A stretch of 64,000 nucleotides of DNA from Flavisphingomonas formosensis (GTDB lineage Bacteria > Pseudomonadota > Alphaproteobacteria > Sphingomonadales > Sphingomonadaceae), in contig NZ_WRPK01000002.1 in assembly GCF_009755815.1 (NCBI RefSeq), forward strand, positions 434,001 through 498,000, read 5' to 3'. The notes below the pieces were generated by a model. That model saw only the letters and a list, made by a program, of their open reading frames with translations, ran no database searches and was not told where the DNA came from. Below are positions 9,153 to 17,867 of the stretch, in pieces (the first letter of the stretch is position 1; every line of letters starts with the position of its first letter). A program made the position numbers and the translations under genes.

Positions 9153-11282
9153 TCAGATCGCCAGCGCGGTCTCGGCCGCATCCTGGATCGCACCCTCGAT
9201 ATAGCCGACGCCGTTCGCGTCCCCGATGCTGCGCACGGAGAAGCCCGCCTCGCGCAGTATGTCGGCGAGGCGCGTGTCCCCGGTCGCGCCCTTGGCGACG
9301 ATCACCTGATCGGCCGCAATGGTGCGCACCTGGCCGCCGGCATTGGCGTAGGAGACGGTGCCCTCGCCGATCGCGATGTCCTGCGCGCCGGTCAACATCG
9401 TAACCCCCAGCTTTTTGAGATCGTCGAGCACCCGCCAGCGCCGGACCACCTGCAGCCCCGCCCCGAACACTGGCGCCTCGTCGACGATCGTCACAGTGCG
9501 GCCCCGCTCGGCGAGGAACTCGGCCAGCTCCATGCCGACCAGCTCGCCGCCGACGATCACGATCCGCTCTCCGAACGGCATCCAATGCGCGCTCGCCGCC
9601 CGCACGAAACCGGGCCGCGCAGTAAGGCCGGTCAGCGCGCCGAGCCGCATCGCCGCGCGCGTCTTCGCATCCACCTTGCCGGCCAGCCGATCGAGATCCT
9701 GGCCGAGCATCAGGCTGCGCATCTCATCCCCGCTGAATACGTTGGCGCGATCGGCACCCGGAATCGGCGGCAGCGCGCGCCGCGCGCCGGTGGCGACCAC
9801 CACCTCGTCGGGCGCGAGCGTGCGCAAGAGCTCGGGCGTGGCAGTGGTGCCGAGCCGGACGGTGATCGCCTTCTCCTGCGCCACCTGCCGCTTCAGCCAG
9901 TCGACGATGCGCTGGTTGGGCGCATAGGCGATCGAGGCGAAGCGCGCCGTGCCGCCGAGGCCGGTGCTCGCCTCGATCAGGGTCACGCGATGCCCGCGCT
10001 GGGCAAGGCGCAGCGACACCTCCATGCCCGCCGGCCCGCCGCCGATCACCGCCACATGCCGCGGCGTCGCCGCCGGCTGCAGCGCCCGCTCGCGCTCATA
10101 GGCGGTCTCGGGATTCACCGCGCATTTGACGTGGCGGGAGAAGAAGATCTGGCTGATGCAGGTGTAGCAATAGACGCAGGGCCGCACTTCCTCGGGCGTG
10201 CCCGCCGCCAGCTTGGCGGGCAGCGCCGGATCGGCGAGCAGCTTGCGCCCCATCGTCACGAAATCGAGCTTGCCTGCGGCGATGAAGCGGTCGGCATCCT
10301 CCGGTTCGATCCGGCCGGGGCAGATCACCGGCACGTCCACCGCCGCCTTGATCCGCTCCGCCGCCGGCACGAAGCCGTTGGGAACGTTGGTGGCATGGCC
10401 GGTCGAGTAAGTGAGCCCCCGCCCGGGATGCCCGTCCGCCGAGACGTGAATCGCGTCCGCCCCCGCCTCCACCGCCAGCCGCGCGGTCACGATCGCGTCT
10501 TCGACGGTGATGCCGCCGTCGATCAGGAAATGCTGGCTGTCGATGCGCGGCCAGATCGGCATGTCCGGGCCGACCGCGGCGCGGATGCCGCGGATGATGT
10601 CGCCGAGGATGCGCGCCCGGTTCTCGGCGGTGCCGCCATAGGCGTCGTCGCGTCGGTTGATCAGCGGATTGAGGAAGGAGGAGATGAGATAGCCGTGCCC
10701 GGCATGGATCTCGACCGCGTCGACGCCCGCCCCCTTCGCGCGCAGCGCGGCGCTGGCGAACATCTGAACCAGCTCCTCGATATCCTGCGCGGTCATCACG
10801 CGATATTTGGGCTCGCCCATCGCGGCGAAGGGCGCGGCGAAGATGGCGAGCTCGTCCGGCAGGAAACCCGCCATCATGTCGCCGTCGCTCTTGCCGACCT
10901 CCGGCACCGATGGCGTCCAGATCGGCCGGCCGGCGAGCATGTCGTTCATCGCCACCAGGCCGGCATGCTGCAGCTGCATCGCCAGCTTGGCGCCATGCGC
11001 ATGGACTTCGTCCGCAAGCGCGCGCACGCCAGGGACGTGGCGATCATGCGAGATCGCCTCGTTGCGGTAATTGCCCGATCCGTCGGGATAGCCGATCGAC
11101 ACCGATCCCATCGTGATCAGCGCCGCCCCGCCCTTCGCCCGCGCAACATAATAGGCCCGCAGCCGCTCGCCGGTGATGCCGTCCTCGTCGGCGAGATTCG
11201 ATCCCATCGGCGTCATGAAGATACGGTTGCGCAAGTTCATCGCGCCGATGCGCCCGGGGCTCAGCAGGTGACGATAGGCCAT
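9153..11282 (-). CDS. OYE-type flavin/iron-sulfur enoate reductase (FadH-like)
   Basis: The 709-residue enzyme has the layout of 2,4-dienoyl-CoA reductase FadH: an N-terminal old-yellow-enzyme barrel (about 1-365) with the HxxH-type active-site pair H193/H196, a cysteine cluster for a 4Fe-4S centre, then FAD and NAD(P)H Rossmann domains with GGGPAGME at 414-421 and a second IVGGELVGMELAE further on. The cysteines (369, 372, 375, 387) are spaced CX2CX2CX11C, one residue shorter than the CX2CX3CX11C of E. coli FadH. It likely reduces an activated double bond. First gene of an operon with the downstream SDR. Confidence 0.88.
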   Translation of the reverse strand: MAYRHLLSPGRIGAMNLRNRIFMTPMGSNLADEDGITGERLRAYYVARAKGGAALITMGSVSIGYPDGSGNYRNEAISHDRHVPGVRALADEVHAHGAKLAMQLQHAGLVAMNDMLAGRPIWTPSVPEVGKSDGDMMAGFLPDELAIFAAPFAAMGEPKYRVMTAQDIEELVQMFASAALRAKGAGVDAVEIHAGHGYLISSFLNPLINRRDDAYGGTAENRARILGDIIRGIRAAVGPDMPIWPRIDSQHFLIDGGITVEDAIVTARLAVEAGADAIHVSADGHPGRGLTYSTGHATNVPNGFVPAAERIKAAVDVPVICPGRIEPEDADRFIAAGKLDFVTMGRKLLADPALPAKLAAGTPEEVRPCVYCYTCISQIFFSRHVKCAVNPETAYERERALQPAATPRHVAVIGGGPAGMEVSLRLAQRGHRVTLIEASTGLGGTARFASIAYAPNQRIVDWLKRQVAQEKAITVRLGTTATPELLRTLAPDEVVVATGARRALPPIPGADRANVFSGDEMRSLMLGQDLDRLAGKVDAKTRAAMRLGALTGLTARPGFVRAASAHWMPFGERIVIVGGELVGMELAEFLAERGRTVTIVDEAPVFGAGLQVVRRWRVLDDLKKLGVTMLTGAQDIAIGEGTVSYANAGGQVRTIAADQVIVAKGATGDTRLADILREAGFSVRSIGDANGVGYIEGAIQDAAETALAI

Positions 11283-11330
11283 GACGACATCCTTCGTTGG
11301 TTCGTTTTCCGTCGAGTCGCTTCGCTTATC

Positions 11331-11472
11331 TTCATCCTCCCCGGAACGGGGAGGGGGACCGTGCGCAGCATGGTGGAGGGGCTCCCGCCAGCAACAAGCG
11401 ATCCGTCTGCAGTGAGCGGAACCCCTCCACCGCGCTATGCGCGGTCCCCCTCCCCCTGCGGGGGAGGATGAA
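11331..11472. repeat. Large intergenic palindrome, copy E1
   Basis: A 142-bp imperfect palindrome with perfect 12-bp outer arms (11331-11342 and 11461-11472) and nested complementary GGAGGGGGACC and GGTCCCCCTCC blocks. It fills the gap between the SnoaL gene stop (11475) and the flavin reductase start. Two more copies, E2 at 17672-17805 and E3 at 20617-20763, share arms and inner blocks but not the central part. There is no coding capacity, so it looks like a non-autonomous palindromic element or a bidirectional terminator family. Confidence 0.85.
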
Positions 11473-11474
11473 GA

Positions 11475-11909
11475 TCAGGCGTCTGCCCCACTCCACACCG
11501 CCTCGCCGCCCACGACACGCGCGATCACTTGCGGGTTGAGATATTCCCGCCACCGCGTGATCCGCCCGTCGGCGAAATCCAGCACGCTCACATATTTGTT
11601 CGAATAGGGCTCGCCGGTCGGCAGATAGATGCTGTGCGAGCTGTATTCGGCGATCAGCCTGTCGGGATCGGCCATGTCGTGGATCGCCTCGATCCGGTAA
11701 TCATAGGGCGCGAAATTCTGCCAGCTGGCTTCCAGCGAATCGCGGAACCAGCGCGCACCGCGCTGCTCCAGCGGAAAGCCTTCCATCACCGGGAAAGGCC
11801 ATTCGAGCAGCACGTCCTCGGCCAGGCATGCCTCGAACGCATCGAATTCCTTGCGGCCGAGCGCGCCCAGCATCGTTTCGAAAAGCTGCCGGTTGGCGGA
11901 TGTGGTCAT
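11475..11909 (-). CDS. SnoaL-like (NTF2 superfamily) protein
   Basis: This 144-residue protein has the cone-shaped SnoaL/NTF2 fold pattern: an N-terminal helix pair (FETMLGALGRKEFDAFEACL), then LAEDVLLEWPFP, and strands ending VLDFADGRITRWREYLNP. Members are small isomerases, dehydratases or hydrolases; the reaction is not predictable. ATG 11909 has AGGAG about 9 bases upstream; a longer frame beginning at 12053 adds arginine-rich sequence without family similarity. It is divergent from the SnoaL-SDR pair at 12065, sharing a 155-bp promoter region. Confidence 0.82.
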   Translation of the reverse strand: MTTSANRQLFETMLGALGRKEFDAFEACLAEDVLLEWPFPVMEGFPLEQRGARWFRDSLEASWQNFAPYDYRIEAIHDMADPDRLIAEYSSHSIYLPTGEPYSNKYVSVLDFADGRITRWREYLNPQVIARVVGGEAVWSGADA

Positions 11910-12064
11910 CGCTCTGTCTCCTCTCGCTCGGAAGCCGTCGCCTTTTCGCGTCTCGCGGCCTATCCCAGCCATGCTGCACCGAAATGCGCAGCGCCGCCTC
12001 CTCCAAATCAAGGTGGGCGGCCCGGATCGAACGCGATAGCGGCGGCCGGACAAGGGAGAAGCGG

Positions 12065-12529
12065 ATGACCGGCGAGGACTATTTCCAGATCCAGAATCTG
12101 GTGCACAGCTATCCGATGCTGCTCGATCGCGGCGATTTCGACGGCGTCGGCCGGCTGTTCCAGCATGCCCGGGTCCATAGCGGCGGCGCGCTGATGGCGG
12201 ATCGCAGCGCCGGGCAGATGGCCGCGGCCTTCCGCGACTGGGTGATCGTCTATCCCGACGGCACGCCGCGCACGCGCCATTATATCGCGAACCTGATCAT
12301 CACCCCGGACGGGCCGGACCGCGCCGTCGCCACCTCCTACGTCATGGTCTTCCAGGAAACCGACGCGGTGCCGCTCCAGCCCGTCATCGGCGGGGACTAT
12401 CGCGACACGGTCGAGAAGGTCGACGGCGAATGGCGCTTCGTCGAGCGGATCATGGGCAACGACATGATCGGCAATCTCACCGGCCACGGCCGCGATCTCG
12501 GCACCATCAAGCGCGCTCGCGCCAATTGA
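12065..12529 (+). CDS. SnoaL-like (NTF2 superfamily) protein
   Basis: This 154-residue SnoaL_4-like protein has QNLVHSYPMLLDRGDFDGV at the start, PDGTPRTRHYIANLIITPD in the middle and a YRDTVEKVDGEWRF strand near the end. The same three segments recur in the protein at 40394-40834, so the two are related members that both neighbour SDR genes. Start ATG 12065 has GGGAGAAG upstream. It is followed after 14 bp by an SDR gene and almost certainly co-transcribed. Family members include ring-hydroxylating dioxygenase small-subunit-like and dehydratase proteins; function here is unknown. Confidence 0.83.
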   Translation: MTGEDYFQIQNLVHSYPMLLDRGDFDGVGRLFQHARVHSGGALMADRSAGQMAAAFRDWVIVYPDGTPRTRHYIANLIITPDGPDRAVATSYVMVFQETDAVPLQPVIGGDYRDTVEKVDGEWRFVERIMGNDMIGNLTGHGRDLGTIKRARAN

Positions 12530-12543
12530 GGAGAGGAGCTTCC

Positions 12544-13293
12544 ATGCGTTTCAAGGACAAGGTCGTCGTCGTCACCGGCGCGGCATCGGGGATCGGCCGA
12601 GCCACCGCACGGCTGATGGCGGAGGAAGGCGCGACGCTGATCCTCGGCGACATCAACCAGGCTGGCGTAGAGGCGGTGGCCGCCTCGATCACCGCCGCGA
12701 CGCCTCCCCTTGCCGTCGCCTTCGATGCCGGCGATCCGGAGAGTTGCCGTATGCTGATCGCCCGCGCCGCCGAGGCCGGGGGCCGCATCGACATGCTGTG
12801 CAACATCGCCGGCATCCTCGACTGGGCGCCGCTCGATCAGTTCGGCGACGACCGCTGGGATCGCATGCTGCGCATCAACCTAGGCAGCGTCTTCTTCCTG
12901 AGCCAGGCCGCGATGCCGCACCTCCTCGAAACCAAGGGCAATATCGTCAACATCGCGTCGGCCGCGGCGCTCGTCGGCATCGCCTACAGTGAGGCTTATT
13001 GCGCCAGCAAGGCAGGCGTGGTCGCGCTCACCAAATCGATGGCGATCGAATTCGCCGCCAAGGGCGTCCGCGTCAACGCGATCTGCCCGACGGGGGTGAA
13101 GACGCCGATGACCGGCGAGGCCAAATGGCCGGAAGGCATCGACCTGAACCTGCTGATGCGCAACGCCTCCAAGATGGGCGACATGATCGAGCCGGAGGAA
13201 GTGGCCGCCGCGATCGCCTTCCTGGGATCGAACGATGCGCGCACGATCAGCGGCATCGCCATGCCGGTCGACGGCGCACAAACCGCGGGCTGA
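12544..13293 (+). CDS. SDR family oxidoreductase
   Basis: The 249-residue classical SDR has TGAASGIG near residue 12, the acidic residue GDIN after strand 2 that favours NAD(H) over NADP(H), the variant CNIAG in place of NNAG, catalytic Ser in NIASAAAL, and YCASK. A GGAGAGGAG ribosome-binding site precedes ATG 12544. It follows the SnoaL gene by 14 bp in one operon. The pair probably processes one catabolic intermediate; the substrate is unknown. Confidence 0.9.
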   Translation: MRFKDKVVVVTGAASGIGRATARLMAEEGATLILGDINQAGVEAVAASITAATPPLAVAFDAGDPESCRMLIARAAEAGGRIDMLCNIAGILDWAPLDQFGDDRWDRMLRINLGSVFFLSQAAMPHLLETKGNIVNIASAAALVGIAYSEAYCASKAGVVALTKSMAIEFAAKGVRVNAICPTGVKTPMTGEAKWPEGIDLNLLMRNASKMGDMIEPEEVAAAIAFLGSNDARTISGIAMPVDGAQTAG

Positions 13294-13701
13294 GGCGACG
13301 AGCGGCCCTCACGAGAGCAGGCTTCGTCCGTCACGTCTTTGAGGGTCGCGCCGCCGCAGGCGCAAACGGATCCCGTGGAATAGCAACGGGTCGCACGCTC
13401 CCCCGACGCCGAGCCCGAACGATGGGGTCAGCGCATTCGATCGATCTATGCGACGTTGCCATCGCCATGTTTTCCCTGGCGTCCTTAGCCAGCAGTGCCA
13501 TGGTTGGCCAGAACCGCCGCCTGGCCGATCCTGAATGACTTGTTCCTCATCAGCTTGTCATTCCGCTGCCGCTCACTTCGAAGTGGGTATCGGCTCAAAC
13601 AGAAAGGCATTCGCGCCGGCTGCGATCCGCGCAGGTCAGGCCCTTCCCGGCTTGATCTTCGCCCTTAACGCTGCACATTTCCCCGCAGAGGGAGAGACGC
13701 G
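13294..13701. other. Intergenic region, no gene seen
   Basis: About 400 bp between the SDR stop and the next SnoaL-like gene show no convincing frame, hairpin or recognisable promoter. The right end supplies the ribosome-binding site (AGAGGGAGAG) of the following gene. Confidence 0.5.
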
Positions 13702-14097
13702 ATGAACGATCGCACGGTGCGGGCGGCTCTGCAGCGCCACTGGGACGCATCCGACGCCAATGATTTCCCGGCCGAGCATGAGATTTATCATGAGGATGCC
13801 GTGCTCGATTATCCACAATCGGGCGAACGGATCCGCGGCCGACGCAACATCCAGGAGAGCCGTTTCGTCCAGCCGAACCGGAAGCGCTTCACGGTGCGGC
13901 GGATCATCGGCGGAGGCGATCTGTGGGTCACGGAATTCGTCCTGCGCTATGACGACGTGCCGTCCTATGTGGTGAGCATCATGGAATTCCATGACGGACT
14001 GGTCGCCCATGAGACCCAATATTTCGCCGACCGCTTCGATCCCGGCCCGTCGCGCGCGCATCTCGTCGAGTCCATGGTCGACGGGCCGCCGGCGTGA
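13702..14097 (+). CDS. SnoaL-like (NTF2 superfamily) protein
   Basis: This 131-residue protein has the NTF2-fold pattern: helical start (VRAALQRHWDASDANDF), then YHEDAVLDYPQSGERIRG, and late strands VSIMEFHDGLVAHETQYFAD. The YPQSGERIRGR stretch is typical of a SnoaL subfamily that is common in actinobacteria and sphingomonads and has no assigned reaction. ATG 13702 has a strong purine-rich site upstream. It stands alone and converges with mpg. Confidence 0.8.
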   Translation: MNDRTVRAALQRHWDASDANDFPAEHEIYHEDAVLDYPQSGERIRGRRNIQESRFVQPNRKRFTVRRIIGGGDLWVTEFVLRYDDVPSYVVSIMEFHDGLVAHETQYFADRFDPGPSRAHLVESMVDGPPA

Positions 14098-14112
14098 TGA
14101 ATCGCCGCGGGC

Positions 14113-14691
14113 TCAGCCGCCGACGGGCTCGGCGATCGGACGGCTCAGGAAGGACGATCCCGCCAAACCGAAGCGCCAGGGCGTCTCGACTCCCCGGCTG
14201 ATACCGATCCGCACCCCGACGCTGACCTGCACCGCTCCTTCGGCTGGCCGCAGCAGGAAGGGCAGCTGGCCGAGCGGCCATCCATCGAGGCGCTTGTCGA
14301 TGCCGAGCGCCTGGCTGAGCCGGCCGGGGCCGGAGCATAGATGCCGCAGCACCGCGGTCCCGCGCCGCTCCACCATGCGCTCGATGCCTGCGGTCGGCTC
14401 GATTGCGCGGATCAGCACGCCGTTCGCTCCGGCGCAGACGAAGTTCAGCAGCCAGTGGATGCCGTAGCTGCGATAGACATAGGCATGTCCCGCCGGCCCG
14501 AACAGGCTGGCGTTGCGGACGGTCGGGCCGTTGAAGCTGTGGGAGGCCGGATCGCTGGGATCATAGGCTTCCGTCTCGACGATCGTGCCGCCCACCCCGT
14601 CGACGAACAGCCCCGCCCCGATCAGCGCGCGGGCGACCGTCTCGGCATCCTGCGCGAAGAAATCGGCGGTCAACCGCGGGTCATCGTGCAT
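14113..14691 (-). CDS. mpg: DNA-3-methyladenine glycosylase (AAG/MPG family)
   Basis: This is a base-excision repair glycosylase that removes 3-methyladenine, 7-methylguanine or hypoxanthine. Family segments visible are [18 protein letters not shown] (ETEAY holds the catalytic Glu), [20 protein letters not shown], and [15 protein letters not shown] 14691 gives 192 residues, the usual bacterial length; an ATG at 14838 would add 49 atypical residues, though no strong ribosome-binding site is seen at 14691. It is divergent from a 2OG-Fe(II) oxygenase gene. Confidence 0.92.
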   Translation of the reverse strand: MHDDPRLTADFFAQDAETVARALIGAGLFVDGVGGTIVETEAYDPSDPASHSFNGPTVRNASLFGPAGHAYVYRSYGIHWLLNFVCAGANGVLIRAIEPTAGIERMVERRGTAVLRHLCSGPGRLSQALGIDKRLDGWPLGQLPFLLRPAEGAVQVSVGVRIGISRGVETPWRFGLAGSSFLSRPIAEPVGG

Positions 14692-14867
14692 CGGCAGCGT
14701 GAAATCCCAGGTGGCCGGAGAAGCGGGATAGACCGCGCCGGCCGACCCGACAAGAAGGCCCTGAAAAGCAGGAAGCGGCTTCGACAGGATCAGCGCGAAC
14801 GGGAAGCAGGCGCTTTCACCGCAAGCCACGGGAGGCACGGCGGAAAGGATGCGCTAGGATCGGCCCG

Positions 14868-15584
14868 ATGGAAGACACCGACATCACCGCCCGCATCGCC
14901 GCCATCGACTGGCAAGCCGTAACCGCCGATCTCGACGCGCGCGGCTGGGCGCGGCTGGAGCGGCTGCTCGATCCGGCGGCATGCGACGCCGCGGCCGCGC
15001 TCTACGACGCCGAGCAGGGCTTTCGCAGCCATGTGGTGATGGCGCGTCACGGCTATGGCCGGGGAGAATATCGCTATTTCGCCTATCCGCTGCCGCCGCT
15101 AGTGGCCGCACTGCGCGCCGGCCTCTATCCCGGCCTCGCGCCGATCGCGAACCGCTGGCACGCACGGATGGGCATGGACGCCCGCTTTCCCGAGGCCCAT
15201 GCCGACTTCCTTGCGCGCTGCCATGCCGATGGGCAGCGTCGGCCGACTCCGCTGATTCTCCAGTATCGCACCGGCGACTATAATTGCCTGCATCAGGATC
15301 TCTACGGCCCCCACGTCTTCCCGCTGCAGGCCGCCATCCTGCTTTCTGCGCCGGAAGACGACTTCACCGGCGGCGAGTTCGTGTTGACCGAGCAGCGCCC
15401 GCGCATGCAATCGCGCGTGGAGGTGGTGCCGCTCGCCAAGGGCGATGCCGTGCTGTTCGCGGTCAATGCACGTCCGGCGAAGGGGGCACGCGGCGACTAT
15501 CGCGTGGCGATGCGCCACGGCGTCAGCACGCTGCGATCCGGACATCGGCGGACGATGGGGATCATCTTCCACGACGCGGCGTAA
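14868..15584 (+). CDS. 2OG-Fe(II) oxygenase
   Basis: This 238-residue member of the 2-oxoglutarate/Fe(II) dioxygenase superfamily has the iron-binding H142-x-D144 (LHQDLYG) and distal H217 (MRHGVST), with R227 in GHRRT placed to hold 2-oxoglutarate. Such proteins, often called prolyl-4-hydroxylase-like, are common beside alkylation-repair genes, and here it is divergent from mpg. A role in alkylation damage is therefore an inference from context; a protein hydroxylase is the alternative. ATG 14868 fits the family N-terminus. Confidence 0.83.
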   Translation: MEDTDITARIAAIDWQAVTADLDARGWARLERLLDPAACDAAAALYDAEQGFRSHVVMARHGYGRGEYRYFAYPLPPLVAALRAGLYPGLAPIANRWHARMGMDARFPEAHADFLARCHADGQRRPTPLILQYRTGDYNCLHQDLYGPHVFPLQAAILLSAPEDDFTGGEFVLTEQRPRMQSRVEVVPLAKGDAVLFAVNARPAKGARGDYRVAMRHGVSTLRSGHRRTMGIIFHDAA

Positions 15585-15597
15585 GATGCCGCCTTTC

Positions 15598-15621
15598 CCT
15601 TCTCCCGCAGGCGGGGGAAGG
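15598..15621 (+). terminator. GC-rich hairpin after the 2OG oxygenase gene
   Basis: Arms 15598-15607 and 15612-15621 form a 10-bp stem (one T-G wobble) with a 4-base loop, 13 bases after the stop codon. There is no T-run, but the position fits a terminator separating this gene from the metA leader. Confidence 0.55.
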
Positions 15622-15672
15622 CTCACCCCCCTTCCACACATGCTCTTGTAAAGGCGCGCGGAAGGGCCTAGC

Positions 15673-15785
15673 TGGCGGGATACATCAAGAGTTGGGCCAT
15701 GCCCGACGCCAACCTGCTTCCCGAGCAAGGTGGCGCTCCCGAAAGGGAGGATGTGGCCGAACCGGCAAACAAACGGGTCTCGCCA
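15673..15785 (+). ncRNA. Structured metA leader, candidate SAM-I/IV-like riboswitch
   Basis: An 8-bp closing helix pairs 15673-15680 with 15778-15785 (one wobble). Inside it, 15681-15686 pairs with 15750-15755, and this inner helix is followed on its 5' side by AAGAG, as in the SAM-I consensus (TATCAAGAG). Further hairpins are 15691-15707, 15708-15734 (GCCAACCTGC with GCAAGGTGGC, two bulged A), 15736-15749 with a GAAA tetraloop, and 15756-15766. The ATCAAGAG, AACCTGC/GCAAGGTG and GATG elements appear in the same order as in SAM-I-type riboswitches. The downstream gene, metA, fits. The long SAM-I P2 kink-turn arm is absent, so the class is an inference. Confidence 0.6.
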
Positions 15786-15826
15786 CGTATCGGTCCTGTC
15801 CCCGCAGTGCGGAACCGTGACGATCG

Positions 15827-16744
15827 ATGCCTATCAAGATTCCAGACAACCTGCCTGCCCGCTCGATCCTGGAGGCGGAAGGCGTGATGGTGATGCAGGA
15901 AACCGACGCGATCCGGCAGGACATAAGGCCGATGCGGATCGGCCTGCTCAACCTCATGCCTAACAAGGTGAAGACGGAGACGCAGTTCGCCCGACTGCTC
16001 GGCGCGTCGCCGCTGCAGGTCGAGCTCACTTTGGTCAAGATGACCAACCACGTGCCGCGCAACACGTCGAGCGACCATATCATCTCCTTCTACCGCAACT
16101 GGGAGGATATCCGGTCCGAGAAGTTCGACGGCTTCATCGTCACCGGCGCGCCGGTCGAGACGCTGCCGTTCGAGGAAGTCACCTACTGGGACGAACTGCG
16201 CCGCATCTTCGATTGGACGCAGACCCATGTCCATGGCAGCTTCACCATCTGCTGGGGCGCGCAGGCGGCCGCGCATCATTTCCACGGCATGCCGAAATAT
16301 GAGCTGCCGGAGAAGAAGTTCGGCGTCTACAGCCACCGCAACCTGGCGCCCGCCTCGCCCTATCTGCGTGGCTTTTCCGACGATTTCGCCATCCCCGTCT
16401 CGCGCTGGACCGAGATGCGGCGGGAGGACATTCCGGAGGGGCGCGGCCTCAAGGTGCTGATGGATTCGGATGAGGCGGGGCTCTGCCTGATCGACGATCC
16501 GGACCATCGGTCGCTGCACATGTTCAACCATATCGAATATGACACGGGCTCGCTGAGCGACGAATATTTCCGCGACCGAGCAAGCGGCAAGCCGATCGCG
16601 CCGCCGCACGACTATTTCCCGGACGACGATCCCGAACGCCCGCCGCTCAACCGCTGGCGGAGCCATGCGCATCTGCTGTTCGGCAATTGGATCCACCAGA
16701 TCTACCAGACGACACCCTATGATCTGAGGGCGATCGGGGAGTAA
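15827..16744 (+). CDS. metA: Homoserine O-acyltransferase, MetA type (acetyl-CoA predicted)
   Basis: This 305-residue cytoplasmic enzyme makes the first committed step of methionine synthesis, acylating homoserine. The glutamine-amidotransferase-like fold carries catalytic Cys142 (FTICWGAQ) and the His235/Glu237 pair (NHIEY). Residue 111, which sets acyl-donor choice in this family, is Glu (APVETLPF) rather than the Gly of E. coli MetA, predicting acetyl-CoA use and O-acetylhomoserine as product. No strong Shine-Dalgarno precedes ATG 15827; a small hairpin at 15802-15812 sits just upstream, which fits control by the structured leader. Confidence 0.93.
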   Translation: MPIKIPDNLPARSILEAEGVMVMQETDAIRQDIRPMRIGLLNLMPNKVKTETQFARLLGASPLQVELTLVKMTNHVPRNTSSDHIISFYRNWEDIRSEKFDGFIVTGAPVETLPFEEVTYWDELRRIFDWTQTHVHGSFTICWGAQAAAHHFHGMPKYELPEKKFGVYSHRNLAPASPYLRGFSDDFAIPVSRWTEMRREDIPEGRGLKVLMDSDEAGLCLIDDPDHRSLHMFNHIEYDTGSLSDEYFRDRASGKPIAPPHDYFPDDDPERPPLNRWRSHAHLLFGNWIHQIYQTTPYDLRAIGE

Positions 16745-16778
16745 ACATCTCGCCTTCGCCCAGCAGAGGAGCCCACCC

Positions 16779-17615
16779 ATGCCTCATCATCCCGCGATCG
16801 CCCGCGATCGGGTGGCCGTGATCACCGGTGCCGCCAGCGGTATCGGTCTGGCCGCCGCCTATCGGCTCGCCGCGGCAGGCATGCGGATCGTCCTGGCGGA
16901 CATTTCCGCCGAAGCGCTGGCCGCGGCAGGCAAGGCGATCGCCGCCTCCGGCGCGACGATACGCACCGTGACGGCGGACGTGAGCGTGCGCGAGGATGTC
17001 GCGCGCGTGAAGGCCGAGGCTGATGCGCTCGGTCCGGTTTCGCTGGTGATGAACAATGCCGCACGCGAAGGGAGCGGCGGGATATTGAGCGGGATCGATC
17101 GCTGGCAGGCGACGATGGACGTCAATTTCTGGGGCGTACTCCACGGCGTCCAGCTGTTCGCGCCGGACATGATCGCTGCCGACTGGCCCTGCGCCATCGT
17201 CAACACCGGATCGAAGCAAGGCATCACCCTGCCGCCGGGCGACACCGCCTATAATGTCAGCAAGGCAGCGGTGAAGGCGCTCACCGAATCGCTGGCACAC
17301 GATCTGCTGGCGACGGAAGGACGCGTGACTGCCCATCTCCTGATCCCCGGCTTCACCTACACCGGCTTCACCCGCGCCCGGGGCGTCAGCGAGAAGCCGG
17401 CAGGCGCATGGACGGCGGAGCAGGTGGTGGATTTCATGCTGCCGGCGCTGGCCGCGGGCGATTTCTACATTCTCTGCCCGGACAATGACGTGCCCCGTGA
17501 AACGGACGAGAAGCGGATCGCCTGGGCCGCCGCCGACATCATCGAAAACCGCCCCGCCCTCTCCCGCTGGCACCCTGACTACGCCGCCGCATTCGCGGAC
17601 TATATGAAAGGCTAG
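16779..17615 (+). CDS. SDR family NAD(P)-dependent oxidoreductase
   Basis: The 278-residue classical SDR has TGAASGIG near residue 16, an acidic ADIS after strand 2 (NAD preference), MNNAAREG in place of NNAG, and YNVSK as the catalytic pair. The C-terminal 80 residues are longer than in most members and rich in aromatics and acidic residues. It begins 34 bp after metA with an AGAGGAG site, so it may be read through from metA, but no methionine-pathway role is known for this family. Substrate unknown. Confidence 0.85.
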   Translation: MPHHPAIARDRVAVITGAASGIGLAAAYRLAAAGMRIVLADISAEALAAAGKAIAASGATIRTVTADVSVREDVARVKAEADALGPVSLVMNNAAREGSGGILSGIDRWQATMDVNFWGVLHGVQLFAPDMIAADWPCAIVNTGSKQGITLPPGDTAYNVSKAAVKALTESLAHDLLATEGRVTAHLLIPGFTYTGFTRARGVSEKPAGAWTAEQVVDFMLPALAAGDFYILCPDNDVPRETDEKRIAWAAADIIENRPALSRWHPDYAAAFADYMKG

Positions 17616-17671
17616 GATTCCCCCTTTCAGGGCAACGGGATGCGCACGTCGTGGCTCACTTGGCGTTGTTC

Positions 17672-17805
17672 ATCCTCCCCCGGAGGGGGAGGGGGACCAC
17701 CCGCAGGGTGGTGGAGGGGCTCCGCTCACTCCAGAGGTGCCGCTCGTCGGGCGCGGGAACCCCTCCACCGCCGTCGGCGGTCCCCCTCCCCGTTCCGGGG
17801 AGGAT
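17672..17805. repeat. Large intergenic palindrome, copy E2
   Basis: Outer arms 17672-17680 and 17797-17805 are perfect complements, with the same nested GGAGGGGGACC and GGTCCCCCTCC blocks as copies E1 and E3. It lies between an SDR gene and a convergent small gene. The central 40 bp differ from the other copies, as expected if only the paired parts are under selection or shared by descent. Confidence 0.85.
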
Positions 17806-17867
17806 TAAAAGGTCCGAACCGCAAAGTGTGAATCCGATAACCTCTGCGGTGCGCACAGGGGAAGCAC

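Noticed and set aside
15673-15827. SAM-II riboswitch in the metA leader
   Set aside because: The GCTAAA-type pseudoknot strand of SAM-II is not found; the fold fits a SAM-I-like layout better.
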